Assembly: GCF_001039355.2 (NCBI RefSeq)
Contig: NW_019775819.1
Location: forward strand, 105,182 to 169,181
DNA from: Lingula anatina
Taxonomy: Eukaryota; Brachiopoda; Lingulata; Lingulida; Lingulidae
Direction of reading: 5' to 3'
Length of the DNA: 64,000 nucleotides
Shown piece by piece: positions 54,501-64,000 of the stretch; position 1 is the stretch's first letter, and the number at the start of each line of letters is the position of its first letter. The translations under genes and the position numbers were made by a program. Under the pieces are notes generated by a model, which had not been told where the DNA came from, ran no database searches, and worked only from the letters and a program-made list of their open reading frames with translations.

Positions 54501-57500
54501 TAAGATGAGGCATCCAAGGAAACCCTTGAATCTGCAGGTAGCAGCAAACAAGACACAACTGCCAGCTCCTCTCTCACTGAGATGCTGGAAGAACCAACTC
54601 CACCAGCAGCCCAGGACAAGTCTGATGACACCTTACAGAGACAACAGCTGATACAGCAGCAGCAACTTATGCAGCAACAAAGGCAGAAACAGCAACCAGC
54701 TCAGGTGGAAGAAGATGATGCTGACATAATAATAATTGTTGAGAGTGAGGATGAAGAACAGGTGGGTGGACTTTTGTTTTACAACAGTTGGTGTTACATA
54801 TAATTGTCACTGTGATTGTAGGATTTTAAAATTTGCCAGAGCCAAGAAATCACAAGTCTCCTTTTCCAAAACACAGGGTCAGTTACATCAAGTGGACCAC
54901 AAACTAACGAAAATCTTACATTTTAATAGGCCCTTGTTTTTTCAACACTTCCAGTTCGTTATTTTGAATAAATCATCAAACTAAAACCTATCTAAGATTA
55001 AAGTGTATTATTTTTAGGAGGAATATGATGAAGAAGAGGAAGGTGAGGAGGAGGAGGAAGAGGAAGACTATGATGAGATGGAGCAAATTGAAGCAGAGGC
55101 TGGTAGTGATTACGATGAAGAGTTTCAAGTAAGGATTTAATTCAATTGTGATGGCTTTAAATATACATAGGATATTTATGCTGGCTTATGACCTGATTTA
55201 AAATTAATCCACATGTGGAAATGTGTGTGTGTGTATGTAAAAAGACAATTTTATTATTTACAATTTCATTATACACCACTTAAAGTAGCAATGGTATTTT
55301 ATAAAGTATAAATTATATTATGGGTTCTCAAATAATTATCATTGTTAGATAAAATTATATATTGACAATTAATATATAAACCAAAACATGAGTGGGGCTA
55401 AAATTTTATATTAAAAAGGCATCTAAACTATCTGTTAGACCAGTTTTTTGTCTTGCATAGATTTTTCTTTATATTTTTACTTTTTTAAAAATCCTCATCA
55501 GTAATTTTACGTCATAGTATCAAAGATGTTTTAAGTTCCAAATGTCATGTTAGTACACATTGTTGTAGGAGATGGAGGAAAATGGTGATGAAGAGATGCA
55601 ACAAGAATCTGTTGCTGCTGGTGACGATGAAGATATTGTTATAGTTGGTACGCTCGTATATATTTATCATATTAGTGTTGTTCTCACTTTATGTTCTTCC
55701 TGCTGGTATCTATGGGAATGTAAGATCTGGTTTGTAAAGATAGCTGAGGCAGATACTTTTGGTAAAAATAAAAATGAAGATGATTCCTTTGGCGATAATT
55801 AAAAAGACAAATAAAACAACCACAGGCATTAAATTTCTAAAATGGGTCTATTTTGGAAATGGCCGAATTGATATTGAAATACTTATTTACTTTTGAGTGG
55901 ACTGTCTATAGGATAGAACATAATAAGCCTTTCTGTTTTTCAAATAGAAGAAGAAGAACCTGATGCTGAGATGGTAGACCCTGGATCCCAGGCTGGAGGA
56001 CAACAACGAGCAGAGCAACAAGGTGAAATTACCTGCTTTTTCATGAAATCTTTGCACCATCTTAATCTTCATTTTGTTATTCTTAAATTTGGGAAAAATT
56101 CAAAAACTTAAGAGTATGTTGAGGTTATAGAAGTAATAGTTTTGTGATTCAATGAATATTTTCTTCTATTTTAACAGAGGCCCAGGTTGCTCCCATGGGT
56201 TCAGGACTCCAACCTGCTCAATCATCTACTCTTCAAAGAAGTTCTGGCAGAGCAGAGAGACTGCCATCACTTGGCAGGAACCAGCTGGCCCCGTTTGGTG
56301 CTGCCCCTGGTGGTGGTTTTGAGGAGGGGGATGATGGGATAGTCCCCAGCACTCCCACACTGTTTGTACCAAGAAGAAATGATGGTTTTGCCGAAGCTGT
56401 CCACTCTCCCATGGTACAACAAGGGCGGTCTTTTGTTTTTGGTGCTGATATGCAGCAGGCAGAATTAGCCCAGCTTGCCACCCAAGGGGCCCTAGGGGTA
56501 GACGACACCAGGATGGACCTGTCTGCCTTTGATGAGGGGAGTGGCCGCAGTGTTCCCACAACCCCCTTGAATCTTGTGCCTCCTGTCACCATCGTTACCA
56601 CCCCACCTGATACTGAGCCCCAGGAGGTGGCAGCTGAATCTTCTGCTGCTACAGCAACAACATCAGCACCAGCAGTTACTTCTTCAACTTCATCTACAAC
56701 ACAGTCAACGACCACTAGTGTTCTGACTGGAGAAGAGCAAGCAGAGACTGTACAGGGAGAAACTCTGGAGGAAGAGAATTTTGAAGGAGAAGTGTGAGTC
56801 ATCTTTCAAATAATTCAGTTTTGTCCGCTTTTAGTCATGGTTAATATTTTTCAAGTGAGTGTTAAATGTTTCAGTATGTTTTTGTTAGATGTTGTGATTT
56901 TTCAACTCCAGTTGTCTATTTGTATTTATTAGTGGTGAAGAAGAAGTTGATGCTGCAGAAGAATTGTTGATTGGTGATCAGGGTGAAGAAGATGAAGCAG
57001 ATACTGAATTTGCTTCTGAAGGTAAGAAATTTGAAAAGAAGAAATGTCAGTATTTGAGAATCCCCGTCCATACATATATTATGTTATTATATTTATCATT
57101 TTGACAAGAGGTTTTGTGGGTGGTAACACAGCAGTGGGACTAGTTCACTGTTTGTTAGTCGTGCCAATATCAAGCATCTCATAGTGGAAATTCTTATTGT
57201 GGATACTTTAGATCTAAATACACATGTTCACTAAAGATTTAAGGAATGCATATGAATCTTGTAGTAGCAGCAGCACAACCACTTACTGTAGTTTTACCCT
57301 ATTAGAACAATAAGCAGCCCATATTTTATTCTCCCCAGATAAAAGTGATCAGCAGTCTGAAGCTAAGTCTGGTGAAGGTGGAGAAGAGAGCCAGGAAGGA
57401 GATGCTGGTACTGGACTGAGTGAAGAGCAGAAGCAGCAAGGTATTTACTGTTGACCAAAGCATGATAAGCTACAAAATAGATTATCCTATTGTATAACTA

Positions 57501-58040
57501 ATATTATTTTCTCTAGTAGTATTGTATTATGGAGCACTAGTTCTATTGCAATGTACAGAAATGTTTTTTCAGCCTGTCAAAATGAAATGATTATGTTATT
57601 GGATAAAAATTATAGTAAAATGTAACCATCATGTCAAAATAAAGAAATTGTTATAGATCAAACAGATTCTAGCTTATATAATTTTTTTATTTCACCTAGG
57701 CAAGCCAAAAATAAAAAGAATAACATGGGGATCAACTGACAGTGCCCCAAAACCAAGCACTAGTGGTGCCCCCATTCCAGCCCTTGGCCAAAGACCCCCT
57801 GTAGGGGAGAGCAGGCCTATAATGGGGGATAACAGAGGAGGTATTAGTCAGAGACGACTCAACATTCCACGTGGTGGTGGTCAGTATCAACAACAGCAGC
57901 AGCAGCCATACCGTGGTGGACGTGGTGGACATCCGCAGCAGTATCAGCACAGAGGGAGGGGAGGGATGGCACAGAGGTCAAGAGGAATGCCTCCAAGGGG
58001 TGGAAGGGGAGGCTTGCTTAGAAGACCTCAGCAGTTTTAA
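51542..58040 (+). CDS. TPR: Nucleoprotein TPR, end of coiled coil and disordered acidic C-terminal tail
   Basis: Sixteen exons: 51542-51731, 52235-52404, 52648-52724, 52928-53157, 53311-53391, 53628-53775, 54040-54097, 54246-54366, 54505-54761, 55018-55128, 55569-55647, 55948-56022, 56178-56793, 56933-57021, 57339-57440 and 57700-58040 (TAA). The coiled coil ends near residue 1700 of 2472. The tail has TANIRPM and ASIRPM repeats, TPTATVMP, a basic KR..R segment near HVKRTRTSP that corresponds to the TPR nuclear-localisation region, a long acidic region, a FAEAVHSP motif and GRSVPTTPL, all conserved in TPR. The last exon encodes an RGG-rich end (YRGGRGG, RGGRGG). Total length 2472 residues compares with about 2360 in human TPR. 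Sequence IIIIVESEDEE and DIVIVEEEE look like two SUMO-interaction motifs. Confidence 0.95.
51984..52010. repeat. ATA trinucleotide microsatellite in TPR intron
   Basis: About nine ATA units in the intron before exon 52235, not adjacent to a splice site. Confidence 0.9.
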
Positions 58041-58327
58041 GATAATTTGCCTATTTATACATGTATACATTCAGAATATTTGGGTCTTGGGTGTTTTAGA
58101 AGTGAAAGGTTGGACAGTGAACCCATTGAATTTTAAAAGATTAGTGGTTTACAATATCACTAACAAGATTAAAAAAGAAAAACATGAAAATGCACTGAAA
58201 TTTATGATTTAGTGCTGAAAGAATTAATGGATAAACAAATTGCATATTGGTACATATTAATATTGATATCAATCGAGTGACTGTAGGTTCAAAGGAAGGA
58301 TTTTGTGTACCCGTTTTACTGGAAATC

Positions 58328-58333
58328 AATAAA
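58328..58333 (+). terminator. Candidate polyadenylation signal of TPR
   Basis: AATAAA in ATCAATAAAGTG, about 290 bases after the TPR stop codon. Confidence 0.65.
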
Positions 58334-58653
58334 GTGAAGCTAATGTATAATGTATAAGTTGTATTGTACTTTGATTGCCAATAGCAGAAACAAGTCAATA
58401 TTCTTGCTTTGAGGGGGTGCATTGCTGTGTATTAAGATTGTACAAAATCACATTTAATAGGTATAGTAGAGAATGTGAAAATGTGGCATTTTCGTCATTC
58501 AAAGAATGAAGGTAAAACTTTTAAAATTTTTATCCAATAACATAAGTAAAACTTTACAACAAACATGTTTGATGATAAAATGGTTTTTATTTACAAATAC
58601 TTATATGAAATGGTGCACTGTTACAGCTTACAGCTTCAATCTTACTACACAAT

Positions 58654-58659
58654 TTTATT
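58654..58659 (-). terminator. Candidate polyadenylation signal of TEKT2
   Basis: TTTATT on the plus strand reads AATAAA on the minus strand, about 350 bases past the TEKT2 stop. A second candidate lies at 58586-58591. Confidence 0.45.
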
Positions 58660-59009
58660 TACAATATCAATTATTTTCACGATCTTGACCAACAATGGAC
58701 AGAAATGTATTTAACTAATTGAAAGGTGATGATATACTTGTCTAAAATAATTTAAAAGCTTGAGCAATCAAAACAATAATGGGTCTCCAAAATCCATTTT
58801 AAACTGTATGGTTTTCTATAAATGAGACATCCTTTTTTTTCACATATAAAGCAAAATATTTTGGGTGAGCAAAAGATGAAAGATTTAAATGTTGAATGTG
58901 TTCAAGATTTTTGAACCAGCTAGTACTGCCAGTATGTCGGGGGAAAAAAAGTCCAGTCCAGAGATAGTTTTGATGAAAATCTGCATTTTTAAAATGTCAC
59001 TTCTAAAGT

Positions 59010-60187
59010 TTATGCCAAAACTTGCGTCCTCTCGCGCTCAATTCCTGTCAAACTTATGTTTCTGTCTGTGGAAGAAAAGGGACGGATGGTCAGCTTCTTG
59101 CGAGTATCCATGCAACGGTTGTCCAACATAAGAGAATTAATTTTACAAGCAAGGTCTTCATTAATCCTGTGAAGGTTCTGCTCAAGTCCATCCAATGCAT
59201 GTCTGAAGGGGAAAAAGGTAACAATAAATGAATGATCAAGTTATAAACCTGTTGATTAGAAAAATATAAGAGTAAAAATGAAGTACGTTTGGATAGGCTT
59301 TAACATGTTGACATTTCATTAATACCCCCCCCCCCCCCCAAAAAAAAAAAAGGTATTAAAAGTAGTTTCTCATAGCACTTACTTAGCCTGTCTGAGCTTC
59401 TCTTCTAGTCCTTTCTTTGTGGCTTCCAGCTGTTTTACTTCGTCAGTCAGCCCATATTGCACATGGTCACGGCAGAGCTCAACATTAGGTCTGTAAGTTC
59501 TGTTCTCTAGTCGTGTCTGTGCAAGTTTCATAGGGTTGATCTTGTCACGAATAGCTCGCTCGATACCTCGGATATCCTCCTCAAGCTGGGCAATCTCTTC
59601 TTCAGTCTGGAAGGCCAAAAACATGCACATGAAGTTTGTATTCAGTATTTTAAAAGTTACATGTAAAACATGCTGGAAGCTAAGGTTAAACTTTCACTGT
59701 TAGAAAAATTACAACAATTAATTTTTAAAAATCTGATAAGGGATTTGGAACAGTTAAAAAAAACTTGGAATTTTTATAAATTTAAAATAAAAATTAGTTT
59801 TTTTTTCTGAACATAACAGTTTCCATGCCTAGAATGTTAAATTTACTTACATTTTGCTTCTGCCACTCAAGTTCTCCCTTGGCCCTCTCAGTCTCGTGGA
59901 TTCTCTTCCTGTAAGCATACTCTGTAGCCAGACGCTGAGCCTCCAGATCATTAGCTGTCTGCTGCAGGGTATGGTGTATGGCTTCACGAAGACGGGTGGA
60001 AGCATTCATTTCTGCCTCAGCACGTTCTTTGTTGTAACGGCTGAAGTCTTCCCAGTTTTGAGGAGTCACACTCCTAAAATGAGTGAGTAATTTAGATTAA
60101 TTCCTGTGCTTCATATTGGATTTAACTTAACCTGAGTTGCAATTGAATTAAGTAAATGGAACTGATAGCATTAAATTTTTATTATTT

Positions 60188-60256
<69 letters not shown>

Positions 60257-61094
60257 AATTGATTAAACTTACCCCTTTGGTACCCTAGTAGGATCTGGTT
60301 TGAAGCTGATGAGTGGAGATCTTTCAGTCAGGTTGTATTGGTCTACATCAATTCCAAGGGCAATGTTCTTGTCTTGAAGATCCATGATGATCTGCTGGCG
60401 AGCCTCTTGCAGCAAGCAGAGCTGTTCAAATGCCTCAGAGCATTTTTGCTGCAACTGCTTTTTAATGCCATCAATGACTTCTACTTCCTGTAATGAAAGA
60501 ATAATTTTATTTCTTTATCAAGATTTTAAACAGGATAACGAAAACAACAATGCAAGGTTTAACTTAAATAGTGAGATTTTTTTTTTTTTTTTGACAATTA
60601 GCCAGTACAATTTTTATTTTATAATTAGAACTGAACTCTGTACAATTCTTACTGTGTTTATTCATAGTTTTAATTTTTACCTTGTGTAATTGTGCTTCCA
60701 CTTCATCTGATACTAAATCAATAGCCTGCCTTCCTTCACGGATTGTTAGGCACTCAATTGCAACATCTGTGGGAACATTCTTGGCTTCCAAAGCGAGCTC
60801 AGTTTGCTCTTTAGATTCTGACAGATCAGCAATTTCCTTATCTAAATCAGCCAAACATTTTTCTAAAATTTCCTTCCATTTTCTTATATCATCTACTCGA
60901 TCAGATAACCTAGTGTTATTATCATGTTGGTCCCATTTGGTTCTGTTGTCGGTTTCATTACGGAGGAATCTAGACTCCTGTCGTACTTGGTGTGAAGATT
61001 CTCTCTGGCGTTCAGCATTGGTAGAAATGGTGTAGTTTGATGTAAACCAATCTGATGGAGCAAATCGTGTGGCCGGTTTAACTTGAGTAGCCAT
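59010..61094 (-). CDS. TEKT2: Tektin-2
   Basis: Five minus-strand exons: complement 60681-61094 (starts ATG), 60273-60487, 59851-60073, 59383-59606 and 59010-59202 (ends TAA). All splice sites are GT/AG and phases agree; the product has 422 residues, close to the usual 430. The tektin signature RPNVELCRD is at about residues 323-331. Further matches to tektin-2 rather than other tektins are DVAIECLTIRE, AFEQLCLLQEARQQ, DPTRVPKG, WEDFSRYNK, RAEAEM and the C-terminal CMDTRKKLT. Tektins form filaments inside the A-tubule of axonemal doublets and the protein is needed for sperm and ciliary motility. Helical coiled-coil segments cover most of the length. A 5' untranslated exon seems to end at complement 61404, where a gtaagt donor is visible. 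The gene is complete. Confidence 0.96.
59324..59351. repeat. Poly-C/poly-A run in TEKT2 intron
   Basis: A run of C followed by a run of A in the last TEKT2 intron, on the plus strand. Simple sequence with no evident role. Confidence 0.9.
60192..60252. repeat. AT dinucleotide microsatellite in TEKT2 intron
   Basis: About 30 AT units in the second coding intron, ending about 20 bases from the donor of exon 60273-60487 on the minus strand. Confidence 0.95.
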
Positions 61095-61403
61095 TTTTTT
61101 CTGGTTATTCTAAAATAATATTTCTGAAATAAGATTTGACAACACATGTAATTATTAAAGAAAAAATGTTTGCTCTATTAACTTACATTTGCTAGTTTCT
61201 GAATGAATGATAACATAACAGGAATACGTATAATACATCACCCTTTCAATTTGGTCGCAGGAATATCTTTAATCCAAATAGCATATCATAGGCAATCACC
61301 AAAAATGACAAAACAAAATATGTGACCAACTTATCTAGATGAGTGTATTACATATGCTCATCCCGTTTGTTGACATCGGTTATCTGTTACAGACAGCACT
61401 TAC

Positions 61404-61455
61404 CTGTCTACCGCTTAGCTGCTTTCGTGTACTGTTGCCGTGCCTCGTGAAGCAA
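61404..61455 (-). other. TEKT2: Likely 5' untranslated exon of TEKT2
   Basis: Read on the minus strand, a GC-richer stretch ends in GGTAGACAG followed by gtaagt, a strong donor. The next minus-strand acceptor would lie just before the TEKT2 ATG at 61094. The left boundary is only approximate because no transcript start can be read from sequence alone. Confidence 0.45.
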
Positions 61456-61478
61456 AATATAAAGTGAATGGTTTGTTG

Positions 61479-61492
61479 GTTGTCAGGCAAAC
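61479..61492. promoter_or_regulatory. X-box-like motif near the TEKT2 start
   Basis: GTTGTCAGGCAAAC resembles the RFX-binding X-box (GTNRCC, spacer, RGYAAC), with mismatches. Ciliary genes such as tektins are commonly controlled by RFX factors, so the location just upstream of TEKT2 is suggestive. Imperfect match; low confidence. Confidence 0.3.
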
Positions 61493-61617
61493 ACAAAAGG
61501 GCCAGGGCTCAAACCAAGGAGGTTTTCTATGCTTTGATGCGATTGGCTGTCACTCCTAGGCATAACCAATAGCAGGTATCTTAATATACAGGTGGTAGAT
61601 ATTTTGTTTGTGCCACT

Positions 61618-61630
61618 GTGTCATGGTAAC
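61618..61630. promoter_or_regulatory. X-box-like motif between TEKT2 and ATRAID
   Basis: GTGTCATGGTAAC matches the palindromic X-box form GTNNCCATGGNAAC except for one missing base in the left half. It lies in the shared upstream space of the two head-to-head genes. Confidence 0.35.
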
Positions 61631-61873
61631 TGCCGCTACATGGCGCTGAATGCAAGAAAAGTAATGCATTTACTTATACATCTAACTTCTATTTACATTA
61701 AAAACTTAAAATTTAATTCTCAGAATTAATAATATAAACAAATATTCTGGAGAGCGGTTTTTACAAGAAACAAGACTATTTTCGGATGAAAAATAATAGC
61801 TTGTATTTCTTGATCTACTGCGCCACCTATACCAACATGATGCGGAAGTTGGTTTATTTTGATTCGTTCTGAC

Positions 61874-64000
61874 ATGGGGCACTGCAGGTTGATTGTTGAC
61901 GTTTTAATTATATTTATTTCAACATCAGCTGCAACATTAGATGGCCATATAGTAAGTACGACCAGTGCCTTAAACATCTATGAATGTATGGACTTAGTCA
62001 TGATTGATCAAACCGATCACACTTTTTTTTTAAATTCTTTACTGTGCATTGACGAGTGAACACATACCAGATAGGGGTACACGAGTGAATTTTGCACCTT
62101 TTTGACTTTGTATACTCCACACCTTTTACTAATGTTAACAATTTTGCCACTGGTGTTGTTTTGATATATTATAATTAAAATTGTAGATTTTAACTGATTT
62201 ATGCAAACTAGCTTGCTTAACTTTTTCTTTTTTCACCAGTATAATTATTTGGGTTGGGGTGTAGGTTGGGGTAGGGTATCTTGTCTATGGCAGATGGTTT
62301 TTTAATTTCAATTCATGCATGTAGGAAATTGGGTCTACAGTAAAATTGCAGACCTTAACATAGTTGGAGTTCTGTCACCAGGATTCATTTCTGTAAGTTA
62401 CTAGGCATGGTAGAGTACACTATTAGAAAAACATGCATGCATAAGAACGTTTGAGGTTGATTATTCAGATTAAGATTTTTACAAACATCTTTTTCTTTCA
62501 GCCGAAGGTGTGCAGCTATGCTTCTTGTCAGCAGATGAGTAACAGTAGTTCTGTATTAAATTATTGTAAAACACAAAATATGACAATCAGTGGGAGATGT
62601 TGTTTCAATACCACGACTGAGGAGTCACATACCCTTGCAGGGTAAGATAGCCCATTCATAAATACAATTTATTTAAGGATTATACTTCATTTTACACATT
62701 TTTGAAATTGATAATGTATTCATGTAAATAACTACACACACACACACACTTATTAATTTTAAGACCGTAAAAACTGTCAAGATACCAAATAAAATAAGTA
62801 CCTGATATAGTTACATGTGCATAGTGAGTTATTATTTATTATAATGTTATTTATTATCCTTTTTAGCATAGACTTGTCCTTTTGTAATTTATCAAGGGAG
62901 CAGCTAAAGACATTTAAAACAGATCTCAAAATGGTGCAATATTTGTAAGTATTGTTATTTGACAACATTCTGTTCACACTTTACTATGTTGCTGTATTAG
63001 TCTGACTTTTATTGATTTTGAAATGAAAATTAATGTTGTCATAGCTTCTAGTATCCCTGAAAGGAAATTTGATTATTGATTACATTGCTATTTTGTACTC
63101 CAGGGTTTTAGATGCTAATCCACTGTATAACTGCAGTGTAGAAGATTTCAGAGGTTTGACAGATTTATATTTTTTGTAAGTATTTTTAGATTATTTTTGA
63201 AACAGCAAAACAGGTATCAAACTCATCTTGTTAATCTGGGATCATTTCTGTTTTAAATGTTACTGTAAGATTTCTTAAAAGCACAAACCATGAAGTTCAT
63301 TTCTGTTATAATTTATTTTATCTTGTTTTGCTCCATTTGAAATCCTCAGGGGCATTGTAGTGAAATGTGGTTGTCTGTGCCATCTTTGTCATATATGTGA
63401 AGCTTGTTCTGGTTTGTAAAGGAAAGTTAATTCATTATTTCAGGAGTGTGCCAACCACCTGTTCTTGCCCTGGAGAGCTGACTGCATGGGAAGACATCAC
63501 TATTCAAGGAAATATAACAACATGCCAGGGACAGATCACTTGTAGACAGGATTTAGGTCAGGGCTACTTAATTGTCTGGGCCGCCCCTCCAGAAGCTATG
63601 AAAAAAATTACCCCCCAGTTTCTGAAGGGGGCAGGCCAGACAATTAAGCCGATTACATTGAGTGCACTTAAGCAAGAATTCCCATGGAGATAGATCGATC
63701 CTGCTGGACCCATAACTTTTAACCTGAACATAGCCTTAGTCACCTATCAGAATTTTTATGTAAAAGCAACAAACCTCTAAAAACCTATTAATAATGTAGC
63801 TATGGGAAGGCTATAAATTAAAAAGTCCCTTTTAAAAAAGAATTAAGCTCTCTGACAATGGCTTATCACTAATTGTCTATTCTTTATTAAAATATTGATT
63901 AATTTCCAGTACCCTGTCCTGCATCCTCCCACTGTGCTGGAAATGGCCCAGGTCTGGCTGAGTGCTCATGTGATGAAGGCCATCATGGATACAAATGCTC
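61874..64000 (+). CDS. ATRAID: ATRAID, all-trans retinoic acid-induced differentiation factor, cut by window end
   Basis: Six exons are visible: 61874-61951, 62502-62641, 62867-62944, 63104-63175, 63444-63556 and 63910 to the window end (190 residues so far). The start ATG opens a hydrophobic segment (LIVDVLIIFISTSAA) that looks like a signal peptide. Family matches are the GRCCFN motif (GRRCCLS in human), GIDLSFCNLS, LDANPLYN, FRGLTDLYFL, CPGELTAWEDIT and the closing EGF-like motif CAGNGPGLAECSCDEGHHGYKC-type pattern (last cysteine at 63998-64000). In the family the next part is a single membrane helix and short tail, beyond this window. ATRAID is a small glycoprotein of the secretory/lysosomal membranes with roles in differentiation and lysosomal transport. 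Confidence 0.9.
62736..62749. repeat. Short AC microsatellite in ATRAID intron
   Basis: About eight AC units in the second intron of ATRAID. Simple repeat. Confidence 0.8.
63557..63745 (+). repeat. Foldback (MITE-like) repeat, copy 3, in ATRAID intron
   Basis: Arms 63567-63594 and 63620-63648 are near-perfect inverted repeats (CTTAATTGTCTGG ... CCAGACAATTAAG). The sequence after the right arm, including AATTCCCATGGAGATAGATC and CTGAACATAGCCTTAG, matches the copy at 14440-14700 in reverse and the fragment at 6083-6175 directly. It begins immediately after the exon 63444-63556 donor. No coding capacity for a transposase. Confidence 0.8.

Larger units (their letters stand above)
58041..59009. 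other. Tail-to-tail intergenic space between TPR and TEKT2
   Basis: It holds the TPR 3' untranslated region (plus strand) and the TEKT2 3' untranslated region (minus strand). The two candidate polyadenylation signals face each other with about 0.3 kb between them. No other gene is visible. Confidence 0.6.
61456..61873. other. Head-to-head promoter space of TEKT2 and ATRAID
   Basis: About 0.4 kb between the putative TEKT2 5' exon and the ATRAID start codon. It carries the two X-box-like motifs and a CCAAT element in both orientations (for example CCAAT at 61566-61570 and GATTGGC at about 61540). No coding exon is seen. Confidence 0.5.

Noticed and set aside
56226-56802. 189-codon and 111-codon open frames on the minus strand
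   Set aside because: They lie opposite the large TPR exon 56178-56793, whose plus-strand product has clear TPR motifs; the minus frames are shadows.

Overview
The window is animal nuclear DNA from a draft assembly. Genes are split by many GT/AG introns, introns are AT-rich with microsatellites, and the proteins are metazoan. The best reading is a marine invertebrate, probably a lophotrochozoan such as a mollusc; that is inference from protein similarity and gene style, and no marker fixes the species. Nothing bacterial, viral or CRISPR-like was seen.

Layout. (1) 44-3580, minus: four exons of an unrecognised extracellular protein with two tandem copies of one domain. (2) 4686-5524, plus: three exons encoding only the EF-hand part of a phospholipase C-beta. 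(3) 6874-10191, plus: a ZU5-UPA type protein with a glutamine-rich tail and one apparent frameshift. (4) 10192-15138: repeats, including a 349-bp duplication and degenerate tandem repeats. (5) 15139-27871, plus: RGS22, with its N-terminal exons not found and an alternative last exon. (6) 30430-58040, plus: the complete gene for the nuclear pore basket protein TPR (59 exons once a redundant block is removed). (7) 59010-61455, minus: TEKT2 (tektin-2), complete. (8) 61874-64000, plus: ATRAID, cut by the window end.

Assembly quality matters here. Single N bases at 3736, 6534, 13588 and 38703 and a 25-N gap at 42044-42068 divide the window into six pieces, and the single Ns fall where gene content or copy number changes. 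About 5.4 kb of TPR (15 exons) occurs twice on either side of the N at 38703. Reading both copies in series breaks the frame, while removing one restores a 2472-residue TPR. This looks like two alleles placed end to end. The PLC-beta fragment lies alone between two Ns and may be misplaced.

How the genes relate. RGS22 and TEKT2 are both cilia/flagella-associated; TPR belongs to the nuclear pore; ATRAID is a secretory-pathway/membrane protein. TPR and TEKT2 are tail-to-tail, and TEKT2 and ATRAID are head-to-head across about 0.4 kb containing two X-box-like sites. I saw no operon-like organisation. No clearly new biological system was identified. The observations most worth checking are the TPR duplication, a 25-bp perfect hairpin in a TPR intron, a foldback repeat family, the RGS22 alternative end with a possible ZU5/RGS22 read-through, and the unrecognised extracellular repeat protein.
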